NCBI GenBank assembly: GCA_024195265.1 | Contig: JAJLRJ010000010.1 | Coordinates: 14,838,754-14,902,753, forward strand | Source: Dendrophyllia cribrosa | Lineage: Eukaryota; Cnidaria; Anthozoa; Scleractinia; Dendrophylliidae | Length of the DNA stretch: 64,000 bases | Direction of reading: 5' to 3' | Part shown: piece after piece, positions 1-9,338 of the stretch | How positions within the stretch are numbered: position 1 is the first letter of the stretch | Layout of the letters: the number at the start of each line of letters is the position of its first letter | Notes under the pieces: generated by a model | The model's input: only the letters and a program-made list of their open reading frames with translations | The model's database searches: none | Told to the model about the DNA's origin: nothing | Made by a program: the position numbers and the translations under genes

Positions 1-309
1 TCATGGCGTGTAATTTTTAATAGCTCCTCATATAGCAGCTCAAGCAAAAGATGTAATCTCTGTCTTAAGGAAAAATTCTTAATCATTTGCCGCCCTGACC
101 TATCATCACTTAATAAACGTAACGAACTTGTATCTTCTTGCCGTCACCGTAACAAAGCGTTGCTATGTAACAACTAAACATCCAAGCATTCAAATTTTGT
201 ATATAAGCGATGGTTATGTTTATTCTTTAATAAAATCCCCTGAAGAGTGAGCAATCACGAAACAGGCTTGTAGGGATACAAGTGTAGTCTTTTTCCTGTT
301 TTAAATATT

Positions 310-330
<21 letters not shown>
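1..330. other. No gene seen; AT-rich flank ending in TA repeat
   Basis: I see no coding, RNA or element signature here. The last 30 bases are the (TA)n run that precedes the first hairpin. Confidence 0.5.
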
Positions 331-340
<10 letters not shown>

Positions 341-415
341 GTGAGAGGAAGTGACAAAACACGACTCCACGGTGTGGCCATCACCGTGGAGTTGTGTTTT
401 GTGACTTCCTCTCAC

Positions 416-425
<10 letters not shown>
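331..425. repeat. Perfect hairpin inside a TA microsatellite
   Basis: Two 44-base arms (331-374 and 382-425) are reverse complements separated by about 7 bases. (TA)n lies on both sides, so the hairpin sits inside a TA microsatellite. It has no coding capacity. A miniature foldback or MITE that inserts at TA or TA-rich sites is the likely explanation; inference. Confidence 0.8.

Positions 426-473
<48 letters not shown>
424..473. repeat. (TA)n microsatellite
   Basis: An uninterrupted TA dinucleotide tract of about 50 bases that directly continues the hairpin at 331-425. Confidence 0.95.
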
Positions 474-478
<5 letters not shown>

Positions 479-572
479 GTTGTGACAGGTCTCTCAAACA
501 ATGCTGTGTGCCTTGTCGAAGACAGAGGATCACTCTAGTAAAGTGCGATCTTGTAGCTTGAAAAGATTAATG

Positions 573-688
573 TAGAATGAGTTGTAATATCAAGCTTCCA
601 ACTCCATATCTTGACTTGATTGTGCTTTATTGGGTCAATAAAGCACAATGAAGTCAAGATATGGAGTTGGAAGCTTGATATTACAACT

Positions 689-695
<7 letters not shown>
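573..695. repeat. Second hairpin abutting a TA microsatellite
   Basis: Arms of 59 bases (573-631 and 637-695) are reverse complements with one mismatch and a 5-base spacer. The 3' arm runs straight into (TA)n at 694-724. The layout matches the hairpin at 331-425, but the arms are unrelated in sequence. Confidence 0.8.

Positions 696-724
<29 letters not shown>
694..724. repeat. (TA)n microsatellite
   Basis: TA tract between the hairpin at 573-695 and the Penelope-like remnant. Confidence 0.9.
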
Positions 725-727
<3 letters not shown>

Positions 728-1141
728 TAGGTAGACTACTCGATATGAGCACATATGGATTTTAATACAGTTCTGTTTCTTAGACCAACACAAAGTTGAT
801 CCATCCATCAGTTAATCTCCATACACACTGAAGTATCGTTAAGGTTTACATCAGCAACATGATCGCGCGACATCGCTACATCAGACCGTTAAAATTCAAA
901 ACTTTAAATACTAAAAATAACATGCTTGCGATTGTGATTGGCTGTTTAATGTACGATCAATTATACATAAGAATGTATTTTCGTCGGTGCCTGCAAGTCG
1001 ATACGAGTTCATTGCGTTTGTTTAAGGTCGCCAATTGCGGTTTCGATATAATGAAAAACTTCTCTGTCATGTATAAATTACAGTGTTTAGTGAGGTTAGT
1101 GTACGCTGTAGCCTTTGCGAGGATCTTCCACGACGACGAAA
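725..1141 (-). pseudogene. Degraded Penelope-like element, 3' end
   Basis: This stretch aligns by eye with the 3' part of the Penelope-like element at 24771-27460. It shares the terminal-repeat sequence, followed by sequence homologous to the end of that element's GIY-YIG ORF (for example 985-1140 against about 25170-25325). The reading frame is lost and the open stretch on the plus strand is antisense. At 755-822 (minus) the hammerhead ribozyme of the terminal repeat is still recognisable: 9 of 10 stem II pairs remain, but the core reads CUGAUGG instead of CUGANGA. It is a dead, truncated copy next to a TA tract. Confidence 0.75.
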
Positions 1142-1376
1142 ATACATAAACGAACAGCTACTGAAGACGGCATTCTTTTGGTCCTCTTGAGTTATTGGTA
1201 TGTTCTGTTGGCGTCCAGAACTTTTAACGTACGTGACATATGTTGTCTTTTTTACAATGACAATGGCTACATGCCAGGATGCACTCAACAGCCAGCTCAT
1301 GAGCAATAACCCGTGAATACGCGCATGCGTATTGAACGGGTTATCGGTAACGGCGACAGATATGCAAATGAGCACT
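1142..1376. other. No gene seen
   Basis: Several short overlapping open frames occur on both strands here. None shows a recognisable domain or splice signal, so I treat them as chance. Confidence 0.4.
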
Positions 1377-1463
1377 CACGCGCTCACTCGCTCACTCGCT
1401 CACTCGCTCACTCGCTCACTCGCTCACTCGCTCACTCGCTCACTCGCTCACTCGCTCACTCGC
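1377..1463. repeat. Octamer microsatellite (CTCACTCG)n
   Basis: About 11 near-perfect tandem copies of an 8-base unit. The open frame across it encodes only the repeat and is not taken as a gene. Confidence 0.95.
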
Positions 1464-1719
1464 TCCTTCCATCAGCTGTAAACTTTGTGACGTAATGCTT
1501 TTTTACGAATGCGTTTTATAACAAGAACAGCGTGAATCCAGCGATAACAATAACTAAATTGGTGTAAACGAATATAACAACAATAAGCTTAAAGATGTTT
1601 CGCATTTGGAGTCTTTAATGCAACATTAAAATCGATCTAAAAGGAATTTTCAACCGAGGCACGCGTTTTGATGCTTTTTTAGCTTCAAGTAATAAAATTT
1701 ATCCCGTTTCAAGTCAGTG

Positions 1720-1793
1720 GTCACGATGGCCGAGTAATGTAAAGTGCGGACTTGCAATCGAAAGTTCGAATCTCACCCGGCCGTTCTTTTTTA
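1720..1793 (+). tRNA. tRNA-Ser-like pseudogene or tRNA-derived SINE head
   Basis: The start GTCACGATGGCCGAGT resembles the 5' end and A box of eukaryotic tRNA-Ser/Leu. About 30 bases on, AGTTCGAATCTC matches the B box. An oligo-T stretch that could stop RNA polymerase III follows at once. The long variable arm is missing and the T stem pairs poorly, so it is unlikely to be a working tRNA. A degenerate tRNA gene or the promoter head of a SINE fits better. Confidence 0.45.
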
Positions 1794-2766
1794 TTTTTCT
1801 TTCTTTCTTTTTCGGATGGAACATTACAAAAGTAATGTACTGTATTTTTTCATTTTGCGTTTGTCAAAAATCCTTAAGTTTAATTTTAAAAAAATACCGC
1901 AATATTGCGTTACGCGTTAGCATTTTTTATTCACGGGTTGGCTCTTAGGAGCCCTTGATTGGTATTTTGAGACACTGCATTTTCGGAGGTGGATTTGGAA
2001 TTTGCTCTGACATGCTTTACAGCATCTCACATGGCACCTGGACAAAATACTGGTGTAGTTAAGTGTTTAGCATGTCCGGCTTCTTTCTCTAAAGGTAATG
2101 ATATAATTACAATCGGAGTTTGGTTTAAACCGGCTAATAGAGACGTCAGATGTAATGCATGTAAGCGACCTTTCAAAGATTGAGACATTTTACTTGCCGA
2201 TATGCAAATAGTTGCGTTATGCACAAAAAAAGCGGTCAGACATTTTAAAAACTCATGTGGCACTTGACCCAAACTTTTAGGTTTGATTTTCTTAGCTTAT
2301 TTCCAAGCAAATGAAAACGAAAAAGCTATTTCTACATGCGAATGAATATTGCGTAATCAAGTATATTTCCAATTGCTTTGAAATATGTTTTGGACCGTTG
2401 AAAGTTTTTTTATTATTATTTTGCTTGAATATTTTTTTATCCTTTTGCTTATTAAGAACTTTTATTCAGTTTTTTTTTCGTATGAAATCGAACTTTTATG
2501 CCTTTTCAACATCCTGTATTATTATCACAAACTTGAATAGAAGTTACTCTTTAAGTATGAATTTGAGGTTATGTATCAACTTCGATTGAAACTTTTCACC
2601 TTGTTAGAGGTGAGGCCAATTTATTTTACCTGTTTTTAAAAGTTCTAAGATAGATCTGATCTAGAGTGGTGTTGTCTCGTTAGAAGAAGTCCTCTCATTA
2701 GAGATAATTTCCTCTCAAATCGATCATTTTTGGCATATTTGAAACGTTGTGTGACAGGGTTAATAA
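1794..2766. other. No confident gene; AT-rich
   Basis: The stretch contains poly-T tracts, a short hairpin (TTGGCTCTTAGGAGCC, near 1938) and several 60-90 codon open frames with no recognisable domain. A similar short stem recurs near 61887, next to another AT-rich region. Confidence 0.4.
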
Positions 2767-4487
2767 TTAAGGTGGCTCGACTGGGTTTTTTGGCAACATA
2801 ACACCCCAACTTTGAACGGCTGATACTTCACTGTCTGAGCTTGGTCAGGCAAGCTGCTTCACACATATACTAGAGATGAAATGAACTTTCCAAAACAGTA
2901 GATTTGATTGACATCGGTGTTACCATAACAACGATCTGATGACGTCATGGTTTTTGCATATTAGTAATTTTCTCAACATCTAGACCTAAACTTTTAAAAC
3001 GACTGTATGCCTCTTATAGTCTAGATGTAGTCTTCAAGACTGCAAAGTTTGAAAAAATTCTATGAGAGCGTTTTCGAATGAAATTGAGTTGAATATTTTC
3101 CATCAAAAATTTAAAAATTCGCAATACTTTCTGTTATTTCGTCGATGCCAGCGTTTTCCTGACAAATTGAAACAATATTTTCACCATATAATTTTCATGT
3201 GCCATAAAACTACATTCCTTGAAGGTTTCATCCTGTTTGCTTCACTAGATTTCAGTTGATGTGATCGGAAGCAATGTCTTAAATATGCTCATTCTACTCA
3301 CAGAAGTAACACTTTTGTTAGGGAAACGTTTATTTAAAAGCTAGTCGATGAATTTTTTTTTAAATCTTTTGATCTAAAGTTGTACATGTAATGCACTATC
3401 TCTGCAAATGTCAAGTGCATTGAATCATTTTAAGGGCGCGAAATACAATTAAAAGTATAGGGGACTTTTGCATTCGTCTTCCAAAGTTTCATTGCCGTAT
3501 TATTTGTTCACATCTGGTTTATTTCAGGACTTTATCTTTTGTCTACATTCTACATATTTGTGCGCTTTTGAAACTACACGTTTGCCATGCCTGCATGCTC
3601 CAAAGCGATCGTGAAAATTCCTTTCATAGTACAATGACTACAATGGCAATTAACATAAGGCTGCGGTCATGCGATCATGCACATGAAACATGTAGAATGT
3701 AGAATGTAGACAAAAGAGAAAGTCCTGAAATAAAACAGCTGTCAACAAATAATACGGCAATGAAACTTTGGAAGACGAATGCAAAAGTCCCCTATACTTT
3801 TAATTGTATTTCGCGCCCTTAAAATGATTCAATGCACTTGACATTTGCAGAGATAGTGCATTACATGTACAACTTTAGATCAAAAGATATTAAAAAAATT
3901 TCATCGACTAGTTTTTAAATGAACGCTTCCCTAACAAAAGTGTTACTTCTGTGAGTAGAATGAGCATATTTAAGACATTGCTTCCGATCACATCAACTGA
4001 AATCTAGTGAAGCAAACAAGATGAAACCTTCAAGGAATGTAGTTTTATGGCACATGAATAATATATGGTGAAAATATTGTTTCAATTTGTCAGGAAAACG
4101 CTGGCATCGACGAGATAACAGAAAGTAATGCGAATTTTTAAATTTTTGATGGAAAATATTCAACTCAATTTTATTCGAAAACGCTGTCATAGAATTTTTT
4201 TAAACTTTGCAGTCTTGAAGACATACATTTAGACTATAAGAGGTATACAGTCGTTTTAAACGTTTAGGTCTAGATGTTGAGAAAATTACTAATATGCAAA
4301 AACCATGACGTCATTAGATCGTTGTTATGGTAACACCGATGTCAATCAAATCTACTGTTTTGGAAAGTTCATTTCATCTCTAGTATATGTGTGAATCAGC
4401 TTGCCTGACCGAGCTCGGACAGTAAAGTATCAGCCGTTCAAAGTTGGGGTGTTATGTCGCCAAAAAACCCAGTTGAGCCACCTTAAT
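2767..4487. mobile_element. 1.7 kb foldback element bounded by TTAA (copy 1)
   Basis: The two halves are long inverted copies of each other. The left end reads TTAAGGTGGCTCGA and the right end closes with its near complement followed by TTAA (4484-4487). Arms of roughly 750-800 bases pair with scattered mismatches around an unpaired centre near 3560-3690. The TTAA at both borders is the target duplication typical of piggyBac-type elements. The matching ORFs in the two arms (3062-3259 and 3993-4190) are mirror shadows of the palindrome, not genes. Each arm carries an X-box-like motif close to a CRE (2919-2947 and 4306-4334). The element is probably non-autonomous and mobilised by a transposase elsewhere (inference). 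Confidence 0.8.
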
Positions 4488-4826
4488 GTCTGTTGATTGA
4501 CAGCTCCTATACCATGTCTCTTGAAATTGTGTTTGGAAGTTACTTAAGGGACAAACATTACACATGTTATGTTTGAATAAATTCCTTTTTATCCTGTGAG
4601 TTTTACAACTGTGTGCATTTTATACTAAATATATGATAATGTTAGGGGTTTTGCCACTAAATAACCAGGGGGTGCCCAGTTCTTCTTGGAATAATGGCAG
4701 ACGTAATTTGGAATTTTAAAAATATATATATTTTATCGAAAACTTTATACTGGCAATGTTTGGTAGAAATCGAAGAAATGTCTTGTGTCACACTTGCCTG
4801 GTTTTATGGTGGACTCACTCGTAAAT
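4488..4826. other. No gene seen; flank between foldback and DIRS element
   Basis: AT-rich sequence without recognisable motifs. It may include the untranslated left end of the DIRS element. Confidence 0.4.
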
Positions 4827-5749
4827 ATGCCTAGAAACACTTCCGGAGTAACTGCATCTCATGCTTCAACGTCTTAAGGACCCGTCACTGGCTTTCGAAT
4901 GCGTTCAAGTCAAGGACATTCGATCAATAATGACCGCGGCTTCGAGGATAGTTTCAACGAATTTCCCTACGTCTTCGACGATGAGCAGGATCTGCCGAGT
5001 TTAGCGCCTGTTTTACTTGCCTCCGAACAGCTCCACCACCCTGGAGTTTCAAATGTTCGAGATTTCCACTGATTGTGGGGACGATAGTGAAGTCCTGGTT
5101 GTTGGAAGGAAATCTCGTAAACGTGCGGATGGGTCGCCGCCATCTTGGGCGAACGAACTTATCCCCACTCAACAGCAAGCGATCGCCACAGCACAAAGGA
5201 ACTGGGACAGCTTCGCATGCAACTGCGAGCGCTCAAGCGGAAGAGAGTAATTGACGATGACGATTTCGAGTGGAAACGCAAGGGAACTAAGAAACAATAT
5301 GACTTTAACTGCTCGGTCGAGGAGAAATTGAGCGACATTGCCGCTTCTCGAACACTTTGTTGGAAGCTCGTACACTGGCTGAGAAAGGTTTGTTACTTGT
5401 AAAGGAGATAAGTAAATTAATTAGGATGGCGGATAAGCATGGCTGGAAACTTTAAATCAATATGTTGCGGATCCGACCGCCGAAAAACGATCAAAGAAGG
5501 ACAAGGACAAGGTCAAATCGGAGAGAGAGCAAGCTCATTCTCGCCGCACTGCTCGTGCTATTCTTTACGGCTAATTCTACCAGGGTCGCTCCTAGTTCGC
5601 AGGATTTTCCTGTGTCTTCTACATCCTTGGACCGGCGTGTGGTTGTGCCAAATACGGACAGGAAATTGTCGATTCCGCGTTGCTTCCGGTGCGGCAAACC
5701 AGGACATGTTCAACGTGATTGCGTGACTCAGTTGTCAACTAACATGTGA
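4827..5749 (+). pseudogene. DIRS-like element, gag-like ORF (broken)
   Basis: From an ATG at 4827 the frame can be followed, with breaks, through an acidic segment around 4940-5020. Later it reaches a zinc knuckle, CFRCGKPGHVQRDC, encoded near 5680-5730. The CCHC knuckle binds nucleic acid in retroelement Gag proteins. At least one stop early in the ORF and several frameshifts interrupt it, so no full protein can be made. Its position ahead of the reverse transcriptase matches the DIRS order gag, RT/RNase H, tyrosine recombinase. The exact start of the element was not identified. Confidence 0.65.
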
Positions 5750-5759
5750 CTCGATCCGG

Positions 5760-7650
5760 GTAAGTCCTGTGAGGTTGATTTCGATGTTCTAATTATTGAT
5801 CTCGACTTTGCTGATGCCTGTCAATTTGAAGAGGATGTTCCAGCAGGCTTTGTAAGGGGTCGTCTGCGAACACATCGTTTTGGGCATCATTCGGGGCTTC
5901 CCGAATGTTATCAGGGACGATTATTATTTACCTCTGACTTCGGAGCCGAAGAATGTTTCTCTTCCAAATCATCGGAGTGCAGTGGATCATGCTTCGTTCG
6001 TGCGGCGTGCAATTGTGGAGCTTATTCAAGCGGGTTCTGTGCACGGGCTGTGCATTTGGCTGTTTGTAGTCCACTAGGAATTGTGTTCTGGATCTAAGAT
6101 ACTTGAACTCACATCTTTATGTTGAGAAATTTAAGTACGTGGATCTCCGGGAATTATCTCAACTTGTCAACATGGGAAATTGGTTCTTCACTTTCGATTT
6201 AAAGAATGGTTACCGTCATGTCGATGTTTGTGGGACGGAGCACAGGAAAAACCTAGGTTTCTGCTTTGACTTTTCGGATGCTCCAAAGTACTTTGTATTT
6301 GCACCTTTTACATTTAATTTAGCGACCGCACCTTTTATATTTATGAAAGTTCTTCGGCCTCTTGTCATACATTAAAGAGGTTGGGGCAAGCGCACATGCA
6401 TTTTTCTATATGAATGATGGCTTTGGCGTTACTTCCTGTTTCTACGAGCGGTGAGCTAGCACTTTCAGTGAAACAGGACTTGAATGCCTGTGGTCTTCTC
6501 ATTAACGAGGTGAAAAGTGATTTTACCCCTCATCAATTTGGAGAGTGTTTGGGTTATGTCATCGATTTACAGCAAGGATTATTTCTTGTACCACAGAGGA
6601 AATTGGATGCCTTACTGGATCTCTTGTCCCATATTCTAAGTTCACACCAGAGGATTTCTGCTCGTATGGTCGCCCGGGCTACTGGACTTATTATTTCAAT
6701 GGGACTTGCCTTCGATCCAGTGTCGTGGTTGGTTACGAGACATCTTTATATGGCACAAAACAGTGTGAATTATTTAAGTAAAGTCATTACTCTTTCTCCG
6801 GAAGGCCAGGATGAACTACAGTTTTGGATTAGTAACTTTTGGAGGTCGTTGGCCAGCCTATGGGGCATATGTCTTCTCGTATTGACGTATCACGTATTCA
6901 GATGCAAGCGGCTATGGCTGGGGTGGCTACATAGTGCAACTTGGTGATTTTGCTGCCCGTGGTGCGTGGAACGAAGCGAATTGTTTGCAATGTTCAACTT
7001 ATCGAAAGTTTACGACTGTGAGGCTTGTTTTGGAGTCATTTGCTTCATATCTATCTAATAAGGACTGCAAGCATAGATCTGACAATCAGAGTACTATTGA
7101 TGCAAAAGGAAGCTGTCGGGATCTATGCAATTTGTCGCCAACATGGTATCATACTCTATTCCGAATGGATTCCGCGTCATTTCAATTCTAGGGCTGACTA
7201 TTGATCGAGAGAAGTGGAAACGGATGACTGGATGTTAAATCCCTTACATTTTCGGGAGCTGGATTACTGTGTGGCTCCCATGCGGTAGACCGCTCTGCTA
7301 GCTATCGCTCTAAACAGCTTCCCCGTTTTGCTCTAGATGGCTGTGTCCTGGATATGAGTACGTCGATGCCTTTAGTTGCACCTGGAAAGTGAAGAACAAT
7401 TTCTTATCTCCAGACTGCGCAATCACATGATTAATTGCCACGAGGCTGGAACGTTTATTGTCCCGTTTTGTTTTATTAAGGACGTCAAGGATATTCCTTT
7501 GCATTCCGAGACATTCCTTCAAGATTCAGCCGAGACCGTGTTTTGGCAGTGGAACCCCGAACTGCAGGATTTTGGCCAAATTGACTCCCGTTAGTGTGTG
7601 GATCTCGTGTTTGGGGCGCTCCAGGTCTTACTTTAGCAACAAGAACTGAT
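5760..7650 (+). pseudogene. DIRS-like reverse transcriptase / RNase H (broken)
   Basis: Pieces in different frames add up to a DIRS-type RT: LRYLNSHLYVEKFKYVDL near 6095-6145, then FFTFDLKNGYRHVDV at about 6185-6230 (motif A region). The catalytic box near 6405-6420 reads YMND where YxDD is expected, so one catalytic aspartate is changed to asparagine. A thumb/connection region follows at 6414-6840. An RNase H-like segment near 6900-7100 contains DASGYGWGG and SDNQSTI. Downstream, DRFASYRSK (about 7290) matches the domain that follows RNase H in DIRS elements. Many stops and frameshifts separate the pieces; the element is dead. Confidence 0.75.
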
Positions 7651-8460
7651 CTTTTCACTCGACCATTTGTTATTACTACTGATGTGTGTCTTGCGTTTTC
7701 TGGTGTTGGTGACGTGCGATATGGCTTGTGTAAGATTCTCCTGTTGAGGCTTAGCATAGAAGCCTACATGTATGAGAGCCATGGGTCTTAAGCATCCACG
7801 CAGTTCTGACGACTCAAGTTGGCTCTGGATTCCTAAGTTTCTCCCTGTGCATTGTGGCGTACTTCGTGTAGCCCATGATGGACCCCATGTCACGGTTCTT
7901 GTCAGTGGGTAGCATATGTTTGGCTGGCTGTTGAGTTCATTTACTGTATCATTAGGAAGACAAATCAGAGAAACAATTCGGAGTTTGCCTCAATTGATAG
8001 GAGCGTGACCCTTGCTGTCTGTGTTTTCTCTGTTAGTATTAGAGATTTCATCCACTCGATAGTGGAGGCAGGTATTGCTATTATTCTGTAGTTATTTATC
8101 AGGAAACTTGTTGTCCCCCTTGATTCGGGGGGCAAGTGGTTGATGTTGGATCAGTTGTCTTTTGCGACTCGAGCTCCCCACTCGATAGTGGAGGCCTATA
8201 ACTGCTATTTCTTGGTGGTTTCAGGGACGCCCTTGCCATACACTGTGGATTCAAGTCCCCCACTCGACATTGGAGACCAATTTGGCTTTGCCTTTTATGG
8301 TTGTTATTCTCATTAACTTTGCTAGGACGCCTGAAGTCGCTGCGATTGTATCAGTTGTATCAGTTGTCATGTGCGATTTCATAGCTGATTTGATTCTGTT
8401 GCCCCGTCTATGTCAAGTATAGGAGGTAGAGCTCCAACTCCTGACTTATGGTACTTCGTT
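7651..8460. other. DIRS interior with repeated hairpin motif CCCACTCGATAGTGGAGG
   Basis: No clear coding domain remains here. An 18-base imperfect hairpin occurs three times (near 8054, 8175 and 8258), alternating with CT- and GT-rich sequence. A related motif lies near 8410. It falls between the RNase H and recombinase remnants. Confidence 0.5.
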
Positions 8461-9337
8461 GCTCTTTAGGTTCGCATGTGTTCATGTCGGCGTCCTGGAA
8501 GAACCTGTACAGCATCACAGATCCTTACCTCACATCATTTTCATCACGACCGCGCCATTTCAACAGTGATCAAATATCGTCGGGAGTTTAAGCGGTGGTA
8601 TGCGTGGGCTGCGTGCTTCGGTTTCATAACGCCTTGTATCTGTCCGACATTCTGGGAAAGTCACGGGAAAATCAGTCCTGTAGTTGCACCTCTTTACGGG
8701 ATATCATGGGCCTACAAGAAAACCATACCGATGGATCCAGCGTCACACCTTCTTGGTTGTGCAAGTCGTCGACTCCGGTAAGCGTTTGTTGGTTTGTCCG
8801 GTGGCCAAGAAAAGACCACTTACCCCTGTTAACGTTAGGGATATTGTTGACAAGTATGCTCAACCGGGTTGCTTGCTGTCCGACCTTCAGACTGTCACAT
8901 GAATTGCCGTTAGCTTTTGTGTATTCCTGCGATGGAGCTATCTTACTGAGATGTTGATCGATAGTCTGACCATTTTCCCCACTCACATGTCAATTTAGAG
9001 GAACGTAAGAATGTCCAGTTCCACCAGGGTCAGAACATTTTATTGCCCGCTCTGGCTTGACCGAGCGTCTGTTGGAGCGTTCTGCATTATCCTCTGGTCC
9101 ATTGTTCCGTGTTATTCATGGCTCAGGTTCCCGCCAATTTTGCAAGGACAGCAAAGCTAGGACAAGCTAGGACGCAAGTTCTTGCCGAATTTGCAGCCAT
9201 TGGGTTGGACCCTGCATACTATGGCTTACACAGCTTAAGATCAGGTGGCGCTTCCATGGCCTCGGAACGTGGCATATCTGACCGTTTCATCTCTGCACTT
9301 GGAGGATGAAGGTCCACCGCATCGAGGAACCGATATG
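8461..9337 (+). pseudogene. DIRS-like tyrosine recombinase, 5' part (broken, LINE-split)
   Basis: The N-terminal core-binding part is visible near 8535-8615 (AISTVIKYRREFKRWYAWA). The catalytic part follows in other frames: KKRPLTPVNVRDIV near 8810-8850 and YGLHSLRSGGASMASERG at 9220-9273, which carries the H-x-x-R box. A stop replaces the expected tryptophan just before RSTASRNRY, which holds the nucleophile tyrosine. The LINE enters directly after this tyrosine codon, and the gene resumes at 11643. Enzymes of this family integrate the DIRS cDNA circle without target duplication. Several stops make the gene non-functional. Confidence 0.75.
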
Positions 9338-9338
9338 T
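9332..9338. repeat. Target-site duplication GATATGT, left copy
   Basis: The same 7 bases recur at 11643-11649, directly after the LINE poly-A tail. Both copies continue the recombinase frame, which supports a single insertion event. Confidence 0.7.

Noticed and set aside
1313..1495. Serine/histidine-rich ORF
   Set aside because: Encoded by the octamer microsatellite.
1989..2183. Plus-strand ORF with several cysteines as a zinc-finger gene
   Set aside because: The cysteine spacing fits no zinc-binding pattern and there is no supporting context.
3062..4190. Two similar 65-codon ORFs on opposite strands
   Set aside because: They are the two arms of the foldback read on both strands, so the similarity is a palindrome effect and not conservation of a protein.
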